A stretch of 32,037 nucleotides of DNA from Anaerolineae bacterium (lineage in GTDB: Bacteria; Chloroflexota; Anaerolineae; Aggregatilineales; J027). Each line of letters opens with the position of its first letter. The first letter of the stretch is position 1. The notes below the pieces were generated by a model that did not search any database, was not told the origin of the DNA, and was given only the letters and a program-made list of their open reading frames with translations. Positions 1 through 8,819 of the stretch are shown piece by piece. The stretch is from positions 1 through 32,037 of the forward strand of contig WBUL01000024.1 in the NCBI GenBank assembly GCA_008933735.1. Reading direction: 5' to 3'. Position numbers and translations under genes: made by a program.

Positions 1-2
1 CC

Positions 3-1685
3 CAGTATCGTTTGATCGGGGCGTGGCCCCTGCTGTGGCTGGGTATCTTCGAGAAGATCGTCTATTTGCTAATCACCTTCGCGCAAGGACTCAGCTTTGT
101 GTCTTTCGCTGCCGCTGCCATTTTCGCCTTTTTCAAGCGCACGGAAGCCATCGCCCGTTCGGTGGTTGACCTCTGGATTGAGATCATCATCACCACCGTC
201 GTCATCGCGCTTGGGCAGGCACTCATCGTGTCACTGGCATTGGCAGCAGCCGCCACCCAAAACCCACTGGCATCGATTGGGGTCGGGCTGCTTTGCGCGG
301 TACTGATGTTCATCCTGCTGCTGTCTGCGACCAAGTTGGTCTGGAACGCGCTCACCCGCATTTTCGGTGCCGTTAGCCAAGCAACGGGCGGGGCATTCAT
401 CCCGCCGCAGCAGGTGGCTACGGGAGCGGCGGTGGGAACTGTTGGAACGGTCGCGGCGATAGCCACAGGGGGTGGGGCATTGGCATTAGCAGGGGCAGCG
501 ATGGCAGGTATGAGTGCCTCCGGGATAGGTGGACCCGCAATGGGGATGGCAGGCGGACAACTCATGATGGCGGGACGTATGACAGGAGCGCGACGTATGA
601 CCTCAGCAGGCAGTACGGGCGGAGCCAATCCCCTCCCTACATCAGTAAATGGTGCTGCTCAAGAGATGATCCCTACCGAAGGAGGGATAGAGAGTGTCCT
701 GCCTTCTATTGCCTCTGCACCTCCTGGTGGAACTACACCAGTGCGATCCATACCACAACCCATCGCGGTGCAGGGCTACGACAGCGAAGCCCTCACTCCC
801 AACAGCGTCGCAGGTCGTCGGACTTCGCACATCCAAGCGCGGTTTACACCTTTCCCGGATGACGAACCGCTAACCCAACCTAACGCACGCCAGATCATCG
901 CCGATGATAGCCAGCGTGACGACTCGGCTGCCCAAGCCCGCTTAAATGCTGATAGTGTGCGGGATGATGCCGCGCTACGCCATACCGTTGAGAGCGATAA
1001 CGCCCGCGATGAGACGGTGGCGCAAGCACGTTTGGATGCGGACAACACCCGCGATGATGCCGCGCTGCGTGATGCTCTGAATACGACCAAACAGGGACAG
1101 CCTACTCAGGTAGATACGTCTGGCTTGGAACGTGCCGGGCGTGACCTGAGTGTGGCGGCGGATGCCCTGAAAGCGACTGCTCAACAGCAGCACATGGATC
1201 GAATTATGGGGCAGATGGATGTGACAGGTGGGCAGCGCGTGAGAGCAGTGGTCGGGGATGCGATTGATATGGAACGTGAATACCGCCACCAGATGAACAA
1301 GCCGATGCTGGAAGGCGCGGGCGATACCTTCGGTGGGCGCATGGCCCAGGCAGTCGGGATGCAGCCCATTTCTGGGCAAACCCCGATCACCGATCCAGCG
1401 CGTTTCAATGCGGTCGGGGATGCGGCACTCCGCATGGGGCTGAATGGTGGGCAGGTCATGCACATCATGGAAGCACAGGCGAATGCTCCCGATGGTCGCA
1501 GCGTTTCGCCCGAAATTCAAGCTGCTCTGATACGTCAGGTACGCGCCACTACCGGAGCGCGGCAGTCTGAGGCACAACAGCAGGTCGGGCAGTTCCTCAA
1601 CCTCACCGCCGCGCTGCCTGATGAAGTTCGTATTACAGGGTCTATTGACCAGAACCGTCTCAAGCCAACGGAAGGGGCAAGCTGA
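3..1685 (+). CDS. VirB6/TrbL-like conjugation membrane protein (5' partial)
   Basis: This is a polytopic inner-membrane protein that probably forms part of the type IV secretion channel. The frame is open to the window edge and the first in-frame start (TTG at 12) has no visible ribosome site, so the gene very likely begins upstream. Counting from that TTG, hydrophobic segments lie at about residues 13-40, 52-80 and 85-110. A Gly/Ala/Met-rich stretch follows (about 135-200), then a long polar tail. The tail contains a 17-residue repeat (ARLNADSVRDDAALR type) with a 30-residue period. Membrane segments followed by a long soluble tail are typical of VirB6/TrbL proteins, which are poorly conserved in sequence, so the assignment leans on neighbouring VirB2, VirB3 and VirB4 genes. 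The stop overlaps the next start as TGATG, suggesting coupled translation. Confidence 0.6.
   Translation, partial: QYRLIGAWPLLWLGIFEKIVYLLITFAQGLSFVSFAAAAIFAFFKRTEAIARSVVDLWIEIIITTVVIALGQALIVSLALAAAATQNPLASIGVGLLCAVLMFILLLSATKLVWNALTRIFGAVSQATGGAFIPPQQVATGAAVGTVGTVAAIATGGGALALAGAAMAGMSASGIGGPAMGMAGGQLMMAGRMTGARRMTSAGSTGGANPLPTSVNGAAQEMIPTEGGIESVLPSIASAPPGGTTPVRSIPQPIAVQGYDSEALTPNSVAGRRTSHIQARFTPFPDDEPLTQPNARQIIADDSQRDDSAAQARLNADSVRDDAALRHTVESDNARDETVAQARLDADNTRDDAALRDALNTTKQGQPTQVDTSGLERAGRDLSVAADALKATAQQQHMDRIMGQMDVTGGQRVRAVVGDAIDMEREYRHQMNKPMLEGAGDTFGGRMAQAVGMQPISGQTPITDPARFNAVGDAALRMGLNGGQVMHIMEAQANAPDGRSVSPEIQAALIRQVRATTGARQSEAQQQVGQFLNLTAALPDEVRITGSIDQNRLKPTEGAS
930..1070 (+). repeat. 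Internal 51-bp degenerate repeat in the VirB6-like tail
   Basis: Two 51-bp units at 930-980 and 1020-1070 encode near-identical residues (QARLNADSVRDDAALR and QARLDADNTRDDAALR). A related, more diverged half unit lies between them. Third-position differences show the protein sequence is conserved more than the DNA, which fits an alpha-helical or coiled-coil tail repeat and not a recent slippage event. Confidence 0.6.
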
Positions 1686-3082
1686 TGCCTGAACAAATCG
1701 TGCCAGATATTGAAGAGGTTGCTTATCGTCCACTGGAGGATTGGCAGGCACTCACCATTGCAGAACTGGACGAGGCTTATGCGCTGGTGCCGACCCAGCG
1801 GCAGCAGTATTACCGCGAAGTCTTGGAGCGTGAAGCGGCCAAAGCCAATGCGGTGACGGATGCCGAAGAATTACAGGTCGCTCGTGCCTTATTGGAACGT
1901 TTCGCGGGGGATGCGCTGGTTCCAGTAGGAGCGCGGTGGGCAAAGCCCCCGGCGCGGGTCAAGGCAGCCGCGATGGGCGGTGAGCCACTGGTCACTCCCG
2001 AAGATGAGGTTGCACCGAAGGGCGGCAATCTACCCAACCCGATGCTGCTGGTGGCGGCGGGCGTGCTGCTGTTTGCCTGTCTACTGATTTTTCTGCTGAT
2101 GGTGGCGGGGGGAGGTGATGATTCACCCACTGATAGCGAAACCGCGAATGCCTTCGCCTCACCGACGCTGCGCCACACAGTTACACCGACTCCTATCGCG
2201 CTCGAAGAACAGGATACCATCATCAAGGATGGGGATCGGGACAGCAGTCGCACGCTCGCCTATCCGGTTGGACTGCAAATCTACCCGCCCGGCGAACGGC
2301 AGCCGCGTGTGTTCGTGGTGCAGCGGCGGCTGGTGGAGTTCTCAGAGTGGGCGTATGACCCCAACCCCGATACCGCTAGTTATCTGCTGGGCATGTCGGT
2401 GAGGCGCGTGGTGGGCATTCCTTGGAGTGAGGAAAACGCTGCCCTGTTTGACCGTCTGCATGAAGGTGCGGTCTTTCACCTGATCCTCAATACAGGCGCG
2501 GTGATTGAATACCGCTTCGAGCAACAGACCGAAGTTCGCCGCAGCGACACTGCCGCCTTTCGTCAGATTTCACCCGGATTGGTGCTGGTTTTGATCGGCG
2601 AACTGGATGGTTCAGGCGCACCGACTGCTACCCGTTCGCTGGTGGTGGCTCGCTATGAAGCAGAACAAGAACTGACCCGCGAAGGCTTTCTGTCTACCGA
2701 TGTGGAGCGTATCGCGCCGATTGCTACGCCGACTCCCATTATCCCCACTGCGACACCGCTGCTTGCCCGCGATTTGCTCTATGTGGAACTGGTCAGCGCG
2801 GCGACTTCACCCATTGGTTACTTAGTGACGGAATTGCGCCTTTATAACGGGCAGTTTGAACCAGTCAGAATTTACCCTGATGACATCCAGATCGCTTTTG
2901 GTAATCAACCCAATCCTCCAGGGCCCTGGATACTGGCTGAAGGGTTTGAGGAACTCACCATCTTGCCCGGTCAGGCACTGGATTTGGAGATCGTGTGGGG
3001 GTGGGATTCAAGAACTTCGCATGTTTCAGTAGAGATAGTGAATTATCGATTCTCAGTAATTGTTGTCAGTATTGAGGGTTAA
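1685..3082 (+). CDS. Membrane-anchored surface protein of the conjugation cluster, unknown function
   Basis: I do not recognise a named family. The 465-residue product has a cytoplasmic N-terminal region of about 118 residues rich in Glu and Ala, one strong transmembrane helix at about 119-140, and a large extracytoplasmic part. Two proline/threonine linkers (VTPTPIAL at about 166 and ATPTPIIPTATPLL at about 346) separate probable beta-rich domains. TPTP-type linkers are common in secreted Chloroflexota proteins. The start overlaps the upstream stop by one base (TGATG), so it belongs to the secretion operon. A bitopic protein with a long outer part beside VirB6 could play a VirB8- or VirB10-like scaffold role, but that is inference from position only. 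Its last four bases overlap the stop of the convergent helicase gene. Confidence 0.6.
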   Translation: MPEQIVPDIEEVAYRPLEDWQALTIAELDEAYALVPTQRQQYYREVLEREAAKANAVTDAEELQVARALLERFAGDALVPVGARWAKPPARVKAAAMGGEPLVTPEDEVAPKGGNLPNPMLLVAAGVLLFACLLIFLLMVAGGGDDSPTDSETANAFASPTLRHTVTPTPIALEEQDTIIKDGDRDSSRTLAYPVGLQIYPPGERQPRVFVVQRRLVEFSEWAYDPNPDTASYLLGMSVRRVVGIPWSEENAALFDRLHEGAVFHLILNTGAVIEYRFEQQTEVRRSDTAAFRQISPGLVLVLIGELDGSGAPTATRSLVVARYEAEQELTREGFLSTDVERIAPIATPTPIIPTATPLLARDLLYVELVSAATSPIGYLVTELRLYNGQFEPVRIYPDDIQIAFGNQPNPPGPWILAEGFEELTILPGQALDLEIVWGWDSRTSHVSVEIVNYRFSVIVVSIEG

Positions 3083-5520
3083 TAACGCCAGTCTCTGCCA
3101 TTGATTGGAGTCGGACAGGATTGCCCCAATTCAGAGATGAAGTCAGATGTAATAGTGTGAGCGATATTTCGATTTCGGATACGCACTACATTTTTCATGT
3201 TCATTTGGTAAGCCTGTGCTATTGGAATCTGTTGAACACTAGACAGCACCAAAGTTTTCCTTGGGCGGGTTATGGCAACATAAAATAGCCTGCGTTGTTC
3301 TTCACTAAAACGTCTCTTTTCCACCTCTGTGAGATCATCGTGAGGCAACATAGGAATCAATCCCTGAACAAAACCAGCCACTATAACATGATCTGCGGTT
3401 AAGCCCTTTGATTTATGAAGACTCATTACCCGAATATAGTTCACTTCAGTTGGTAGCTCAGGCTGACTAATGCTTTCCTGCAATCTCTGTTGGATACCAG
3501 GGAGATCTAAATTCTCAATATCGTCTCCAAACACTTCTCGAAACGGTATCGCCCATTCAGCTTCTTGAGGAAACAACTTCTCCATGATTTCGACAGTAGA
3601 TTTGCCTTCTAGAGAATCAAGTTTACTACGCAATAACTCGTACCTTGCGACCAGATTTCCCGTATTTGACAGCACAAGAGTACCATCACTCAGTTTTTGA
3701 AGAACATCCAAAGGACCAAGATTGCTATTAGATCTGCAATACTGATAAACAATACTATATTGAGATGCTCCAAGATCACTGCTTCCAATTCCAAGCCAGC
3801 AACGCAATGCAACCCTATCATGTATATTTGTCAGCAGACTCAGTAGCAAAAAGGCTTCTTGAGAATCTGCTTCCTCAATCTTTTTAGAATTCCCATCAAA
3901 AATCTCTTCATTGAAAAAACTTTCAACGGGTTGTCCCAATACTTGAAGTTGATCACGAATAGCCTGCCCAAATTGTCTGCGTGGCGATAGTATCAATATT
4001 TGTCCTGGGGTAAATTCACCACAACTGATCTTATCATGTAAAAATCTGGCTATACCTGCCGCTTCAGAATCCATATCTACCCATTGAACAATATGAATAT
4101 CAGCATCTGAATGCTCCGTAACGGAATATAAGTCTCTACGCTGCCTTAGTTGATTATGACTGATCAGACTCTTCGCCAGATCAAGGAGTGGAGATGGGCA
4201 CCTTCGGCATAGGTTTAGTGGAATATCTTCCGTCTGGCTATGGGTGTTGGAGAACTCTACAATCCCTTCGGGGTGAGCATAGCGGAAACTCTCATATATA
4301 GACTGATCCTCATCTCCGACAATCATCAAAGAGGAACTCGTGCCAAGTAAATCAATTAGTGCTTGTTCTGCTTTGTTAAGATCTTGATATTCGTCCACCA
4401 AGACATATTGAAATCGACTGCGTTCATCAGATGCGGGATTGTTCTTTAGATACTTAAGAGTTTCAGGTGTTATTTCACTTAACAACATCCCCTGATGAAA
4501 GCGAAGCCAATCTAGTAATAGATTCTGAAACTGCCTGTCAGTGTCTAGGGTCGCAGTTCCAGGTATCTGAGTTTGATCTCTAGCCCAGGCTGCCTCGAAT
4601 GCTTTGAGATACTTGCGTCGCTTGTGTATGTTCCCAAATTCCCTAACAACTTTTCCCTTATGATCATATTTTAGATCCTCGAGTATGAAACGTTCTTCAA
4701 AGGCCATTAAGATACGCCCAGCGTTACGTCCGGTTTGAAGAAATACCTCAGCTTTCATTAAAACTGTGAGGCAAAAGGAATGTAGAGTACCCTTGGTTAT
4801 TTTATCAGCACCGACAATCTGCATTTGATTCAATTCACGAATCAGGTCTCCAGCAGCCATTCTGGTAAACGTTACAATTAGGATATTTTCTGGCTCAATG
4901 CCATCTTTCAAAAGCCTAGCGGCCCTTCTAATTAGTGAGTAAGTTTTACCAGTACCTGGCCCAGCGATAACTCGCAAAGTTGAAGATGAACTGTTTGCGA
5001 TCCGTTCTGCCGGATCTTCTTTAACACCTTCTCTCCGATGGACGGTAGATGGAGTATCTTGATAGGGAACCAATGAATGCAAAATGCATCCACGCAGATC
5101 TTCAGGTGACCTGAAAAAATTAACGACGTTATCTTCTAATAGCCGTTTCTTGAACTGCGAGAGCTTGGTAGCCCCATCACCTTGCTCGACATCTTGTGCT
5201 TTTATTACATGATTCTCATGCATAACGAAAATCAAGAGTGGAAGCCCGCGTTCAATCGCACGATTGTATTCCATTTCCGTAATGGAAATTTCATACCCAG
5301 TCGGAATGTAGCCATATCTCCATGCGAAAATTCCCACATAGATGGAAGCTTGATCGACCATTTCCAACGATGCTTGAATTGCATCGCTATCACTGGCAGG
5401 CAAATGTTCCATCATAATTGGAAACATTCCCATGCTTAAGCAGGCATCCATCGCTTCTTTGCGATGAAGAGGAAGATCACGTGATGTACTGCTTATGAAA
5501 ACATCTATTCGTTCTGCCAC
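3079..5520 (-). CDS. DUF4062 domain fused to a UvrD/Rep-type superfamily 1 helicase
   Basis: Residues 3-105 match the DUF4062 pattern (IDVFISSTSRDL, then DQASIYVGIFAWRYG and EYNRAIERGLPLLIFV), a TIR/SEFIR-like Rossmann domain usually at the N-terminus of STAND or defence proteins. From about 180 a UvrD-type helicase follows: Walker A GPGTGKT at 187-193, motif Ia ILIVTFTRMAAG, Walker B VLVDEYQDLN near 375, motif III DEDQSIYESFRYAH, motif V LHKSKGLTADHVIVAG, motif VI YVAITRPRKTL near 745. I chose the GTG at 5520 because GGAG lies seven bases upstream; the longer TTG reading at 5544 would put that site inside the gene. The gene is clearly more AT-rich than its neighbours and is inserted antisense between secretion genes, so it is probably acquired cargo. 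Antiphage function is inference. Confidence 0.88.
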   Translation of the reverse strand: MAERIDVFISSTSRDLPLHRKEAMDACLSMGMFPIMMEHLPASDSDAIQASLEMVDQASIYVGIFAWRYGYIPTGYEISITEMEYNRAIERGLPLLIFVMHENHVIKAQDVEQGDGATKLSQFKKRLLEDNVVNFFRSPEDLRGCILHSLVPYQDTPSTVHRREGVKEDPAERIANSSSSTLRVIAGPGTGKTYSLIRRAARLLKDGIEPENILIVTFTRMAAGDLIRELNQMQIVGADKITKGTLHSFCLTVLMKAEVFLQTGRNAGRILMAFEERFILEDLKYDHKGKVVREFGNIHKRRKYLKAFEAAWARDQTQIPGTATLDTDRQFQNLLLDWLRFHQGMLLSEITPETLKYLKNNPASDERSRFQYVLVDEYQDLNKAEQALIDLLGTSSSLMIVGDEDQSIYESFRYAHPEGIVEFSNTHSQTEDIPLNLCRRCPSPLLDLAKSLISHNQLRQRRDLYSVTEHSDADIHIVQWVDMDSEAAGIARFLHDKISCGEFTPGQILILSPRRQFGQAIRDQLQVLGQPVESFFNEEIFDGNSKKIEEADSQEAFLLLSLLTNIHDRVALRCWLGIGSSDLGASQYSIVYQYCRSNSNLGPLDVLQKLSDGTLVLSNTGNLVARYELLRSKLDSLEGKSTVEIMEKLFPQEAEWAIPFREVFGDDIENLDLPGIQQRLQESISQPELPTEVNYIRVMSLHKSKGLTADHVIVAGFVQGLIPMLPHDDLTEVEKRRFSEEQRRLFYVAITRPRKTLVLSSVQQIPIAQAYQMNMKNVVRIRNRNIAHTITSDFISELGQSCPTPINGRDWRY

Positions 5521-5687
5521 GCTACTTCTCCACAGAAACAGCAATTTATAACTTGAAGGTTTTCCTATCTACAAGTATATCCAAAGGTGGTGAGATTGAT
5601 ACTTCCCACAAAATCAGCCTCTCATGTTCAAATCCCAAACACACCCACTCTTTGCCTTCCAGTAACCTATATCCCGTAACAGTCAAG

Positions 5688-5701
5688 CGAATAGCTATTC
5701 G
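5688..5701. promoter_or_regulatory. 14-bp perfect palindrome abutting the pilin ribosome site
   Basis: CGAATAGCTATTCG is a perfect inverted repeat whose last base is the first G of the GGAGG ribosome site of the VirB2-like gene (start 5715). It could be an operator in the spacer between the divergent helicase and pilin genes, or a small mRNA hairpin limiting access to the ribosome site. Neither is demonstrated. Confidence 0.4.
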
Positions 5702-5714
5702 GAGGAATGTACTC

Positions 5715-5957
5715 ATGGGTAATGTTGGTCCTGCCATTGAAGGCTTTTTCACCGACCTGAAATCGCTGCTGCAAATCATCGCGCCGATCTTTGCCTTTCT
5801 TGGGGTAGTGGGTTTGGGGTTGATGTACATGGGGTCGTCCTTTCCCGTCGTCGGAGACTGGAAAAAGAACAATCCCCAGGCAGCGTCCAGCGTGGTGATG
5901 GGACTCGTTTTCGTCTTGCTGGCATCGTCTGTCGCCAGCCTCATCTCGTTTACCTAG
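5715..5957 (+). CDS. VirB2/TrbC-like pilin subunit
   Basis: This 80-residue protein has the size and two-helix hydrophobic layout of a VirB2/TrbC conjugative pilin: a helix at about 20-42 (IIAPIFAFLGVVGLGLMYMG), a short charged loop (GDWKKNNPQ), and a second helix at about 55-78. An upstream reading from 5553 is open, but ATG 5715 is preceded by GGAGG at 5701-5705 with nine bases of spacing, which decides the start. No cleavable signal peptide is obvious, as is often true for short pilins of Gram-positive-type systems. The following VirB3-like and VirB4 genes support the role. It lies just downstream of the divergently oriented helicase insertion. Confidence 0.65.
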   Translation: MGNVGPAIEGFFTDLKSLLQIIAPIFAFLGVVGLGLMYMGSSFPVVGDWKKNNPQAASSVVMGLVFVLLASSVASLISFT

Positions 5958-5969
5958 AGCTATCAGCGG

Positions 5970-6011
5970 TCAGCAAGTCAGCCATCAGGTTTTTCTTTGG
6001 CTGACTGCTGA
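5970..6011 (+). terminator. Intercistronic hairpin between pilin and VirB3-like genes
   Basis: AGTCAGCC (5976-5983) pairs with GGCTGACT (5999-6006). After one bulged A the stem continues as TCAGC (5970-5974) with GCTGA (6007-6011), giving about 13 pairs. The T-run sits in the loop and not after the stem, so this is not a canonical intrinsic terminator. A hairpin here could stabilise or attenuate the pilin message relative to downstream genes. The structure is seen; the role is inferred. Confidence 0.4.
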
Positions 6012-6038
6012 TTGGCTGAAACTAAAGGCTATTCAGAG

Positions 6039-6488
6039 ATGGTCGCTGAACTCAAATCCCACGTCTTGCGGCGCGATGAAAAAGGCATGTTTGGCATCCC
6101 GTTCAAGCGGCTCTTGGGCGCAGGGATTGCTGGCGTGGTCGTGTTCATGATCGCTCGTATCCTTTTCCCGATTGGTGCGATCCCGTTTGGCTTTTTCGGT
6201 TTCATCGCCGCGCTGATCCTGTCTGCCCAAAGCGGCGGCTTGAGCCTCTATACCCGCCTGCTATATCGTGTGCGGGGCTGGCTTATCATCGCGGCTGCTA
6301 GCAAGCCTGACAGTTTGGTTGGTCAACTTGCGGAAACACTGGAACTGCCCACCCACTTGGTTTTGCTGGATGGGGAGCAGGTCTTCGCACCCAACGAAAA
6401 AGCGGTAGAGGTTGATCTTTCGCAGTGGAACACCTATGCCGCACCGGATGAGGACGGTGAAGGTCTCGTTTTTGTGGAGCAGTTGTAG
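6039..6488 (+). CDS. PrgI/VirB3-like type IV secretion membrane protein
   Basis: The 149-residue product has a short basic N-terminus, a conserved-looking FGIPFKRLLGAGIAG entry, and two closely spaced hydrophobic helices at about 25-45 and 48-65. A soluble tail of about 80 residues follows. This is the layout of PrgI/VirB3 proteins, small membrane partners that recruit the VirB4 ATPase; in Gram-positive and Chloroflexota systems PrgI usually sits immediately before virB4, as here. I prefer ATG 6039 over the TTG at 6012, because the TTG lies directly behind the hairpin and has no ribosome site, whereas AAAGG lies about ten bases before 6039. The stop at 6488 directly abuts the next ATG. Confidence 0.65.
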   Translation: MVAELKSHVLRRDEKGMFGIPFKRLLGAGIAGVVVFMIARILFPIGAIPFGFFGFIAALILSAQSGGLSLYTRLLYRVRGWLIIAAASKPDSLVGQLAETLELPTHLVLLDGEQVFAPNEKAVEVDLSQWNTYAAPDEDGEGLVFVEQL

Positions 6489-8639
6489 ATGGTCGCTACC
6501 CGTTCACGTCGTAAAGAAGATGTATCACCACGCACTGTCTTGATCGAACCCTTCGATCTGATGATGCACGCGACTGAGGACGGGGTAGCTGCCCTCCAGC
6601 AGCGGTTTTCGGCTTGGCTACGGACGCTGGATGGTCCTGCCCGCTTTCTATGCTGGCAGATGCCCGCCGATCTCAATGCCAAGATTGAGGAGGTCACACA
6701 AACGGCTCGTCAAACAGATGACCGCGCTCGTGCTGAGATGTGTATGTCCTATCGCCGCCATTACGAACGCTTGCAAGAGGATGCTGAATTCCAGCGGGCA
6801 TTGTGCGGCATGGTGGTTTGGTCGGATGAGGCAGGGGGGACAGTTGCCAATGGCATCGCTTCCGCTTTCGATACCCTCGCGGTGGAAGCCGATTTACCCC
6901 CTCTGTTTGAAGGGCGTTACACCTTGCGCGAAGCACCTTTTTCACATCTTGCCCCTGTTGGTCGTCCAGGCGGTCGTCCCTTCTGGGCGATTCTGAACAG
7001 CTATGAATTCCTGCCCGCGGCGTGGAATTTCTTCCGACCCATCCCTCCCCTGCTGCGGATGAACTTCCCGATGGCTCTCTGCATCGACATCCCCGAAACG
7101 CTGGATCGCAACAAAGCGGTTGATGCCGTAGAAGGCATCATTCAGGCGTATCAGGTGCATCTGGTTTCTTTGCGCGGTGGGGAGGACAGTCGCGCTATCA
7201 CCCGTATCAACGACTGTCGCCGGACTTTGCAGGAAATCAATCAGGGCGATGCCTTGCACAATGTCCATATCTCCATCGCGGTGGCAGCGAATACACTTGA
7301 CAAACTGCGTTCCCGTGTAGCGGAGGTCATCACGGAGGCGCGTTCTTATTTCCGCTTACGGCAAGAAGTGGGGGAACTGCTCTCGCGTTCAGTTTACTTT
7401 TTCTCATCTGCCAAAAGCACGCAGGTTGGTCTGCCCAATACGACTCATCCAGTGACTTCCCGTGAACTTGCCCTGATGTTGGCTCCACTGGGTTATCGCA
7501 AGCTGGGTGTGGTGGATGGGGTGCTGCGCGGAGAAGCGGTGGGTGGCAAATACCCAGTCTTTCACAACTCCTGGCGTGATAAACGGGCAGTGCATGAGGT
7601 GTGGGTGGGGCAGTCGGGCTTTGGAAAAACCTTCTCATTAAACTGCCTGCTTAACCGCGAATATGCCGAGAATGGTGTGCCATTTGATATGCTCGAACCG
7701 ATGGGGCATGGCATCCATCTGGCACGGGCGTTTGGACTGCCCTGGTATGTCCTGTCTGCCCAATCCACCTGTCTAAACCCACAGGATGTCATGTTCCCTA
7801 CTTTATTGGAACAGACCTCCCACACCATCCGTATCTACGAAACAGTGATGGGTCGTTCGCTATCCGGGGGTCAGCGCGAAAACCTTGAACGCGGGCTGCT
7901 GGCACAGGCACTGGAAATCGTCTATGCCGCGTACCGTAATGATCTGGAAAGCCTGTCGCCTGATAAAACACCAACTGCCGATTTTGTCTGTGATGTGCTG
8001 TCGGGGTTGGGCGAGAAAGATCACATCAAGCAGATCGCCAAAGACCTAGCGGATGAAATCGCTGCACTGGTGACTGGATCGGGTCCTTGGGCGAAATTCC
8101 TGAATGGGACAACCACCTTCGACTTCGGGCGTTCAGGGCGGGACTGGATTGAGCCGCGCATCTTCTCGTTTCACGAACTTGAATCCGATCCAACCATGAC
8201 TGCGCTTGCCTATACCCAGTGCCTAGCAGCGATCCGCCGTGATAGCCTGCGTGACGAGCAGCCCCGTGTTATCGCAGTGGATGAGGTCTACCGGATGCTG
8301 CGGCATCCGTCGCTGTTGGATTTTCTGGTGGAGGCTGCCAAGACCTTTCGTACCCGCAGGAAGAAACTTATTAGTATAGATCAGCAGATGTCGGTGTTCA
8401 TGGAAGGCAAAGCCAGATTGATCTTCGAGAACAGCCCAATCCGGGTCATTTTCTCGCAAAAACAGGGCATGAACGTCTTTCGGGAGGATGCTGCTTTCCA
8501 GCATTTCAACGAACAGCATCTCAATATCATTTCGGCGCTGCCGCGTTTCCACTTCATTTTGGATGTACAGGACGAATTTATAGGATATTTAGCCAGTACG
8601 CCAACTCAAGACGAGTTGCGGCGGTTTGGGTCAACATAG
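6489..8639 (+). CDS. virB4: VirB4-family type IV secretion ATPase
   Basis: A 716-residue ATPase that energises assembly and transport of the conjugation channel at the inner membrane. The C-terminal RecA-like half is clear: Walker A GQSGFGKT at about 374-381, then the ML-EPMGHGIHLA segment typical of VirB4/TraC, Walker B VIAVDEVYRML near 595-605, and FRTRRKKLISIDQQ after it, with a closing segment (FNEQHLNIISALPRFHFIL) usual for the family. The N-terminal 340 residues are the divergent VirB4 N-domain. Length is slightly under the usual 780-850. It is translationally adjacent to the VirB3-like gene, with no gap between stop and start, and is followed by a 56-residue gene and topA in the same operon. 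Confidence 0.92.
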   Translation: MVATRSRRKEDVSPRTVLIEPFDLMMHATEDGVAALQQRFSAWLRTLDGPARFLCWQMPADLNAKIEEVTQTARQTDDRARAEMCMSYRRHYERLQEDAEFQRALCGMVVWSDEAGGTVANGIASAFDTLAVEADLPPLFEGRYTLREAPFSHLAPVGRPGGRPFWAILNSYEFLPAAWNFFRPIPPLLRMNFPMALCIDIPETLDRNKAVDAVEGIIQAYQVHLVSLRGGEDSRAITRINDCRRTLQEINQGDALHNVHISIAVAANTLDKLRSRVAEVITEARSYFRLRQEVGELLSRSVYFFSSAKSTQVGLPNTTHPVTSRELALMLAPLGYRKLGVVDGVLRGEAVGGKYPVFHNSWRDKRAVHEVWVGQSGFGKTFSLNCLLNREYAENGVPFDMLEPMGHGIHLARAFGLPWYVLSAQSTCLNPQDVMFPTLLEQTSHTIRIYETVMGRSLSGGQRENLERGLLAQALEIVYAAYRNDLESLSPDKTPTADFVCDVLSGLGEKDHIKQIAKDLADEIAALVTGSGPWAKFLNGTTTFDFGRSGRDWIEPRIFSFHELESDPTMTALAYTQCLAAIRRDSLRDEQPRVIAVDEVYRMLRHPSLLDFLVEAAKTFRTRRKKLISIDQQMSVFMEGKARLIFENSPIRVIFSQKQGMNVFREDAAFQHFNEQHLNIISALPRFHFILDVQDEFIGYLASTPTQDELRRFGST

Positions 8640-8648
8640 GAGTGAAAG

Positions 8649-8819
8649 ATGGCAAAGAAAATCGCGGATACCACGACCTTCCAAAAGCTGGAAAAAGATG
8701 CTTATCACGCCTTCATTGAGTGGCCCCTGTTCCTCGTGCGAAAGATCAAGCAGTTGGAGCAACATATTGCTGCCGCTGAGGAAAACCTGAATGAAGCCAA
8801 GCAGAAAGGTAAAAAATGA
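8649..8819 (+). CDS. Small charged hypothetical protein (56 residues)
   Basis: ATG 8649 opens a 56-residue frame ending at TGA 8817-8819, with AGGAGTGAA overlapping the virB4 stop just upstream as a ribosome site. The product is highly charged. It begins MAKKIADTTTFQKLEKDAYH, has one amphipathic segment (FIEWPLFLVRKIKQLEQHI) and a Lys-rich end, consistent with a small helical or coiled-coil protein. Its stop overlaps the topA start as ATGA, a classic coupling arrangement, which is the main argument that it is real. I do not recognise its family. A role as a small partner of VirB4 or TopA is possible, from position only. Confidence 0.7.
   Translation: MAKKIADTTTFQKLEKDAYHAFIEWPLFLVRKIKQLEQHIAAAEENLNEAKQKGKK

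Noticed and set aside
975..1751. 258-residue reverse open frame over the VirB6-like gene
   Set aside because: It is antisense to a forward gene with conserved repeats and coupled stop/start, contains no recognisable motif, and reflects the codon bias of GC-rich DNA.
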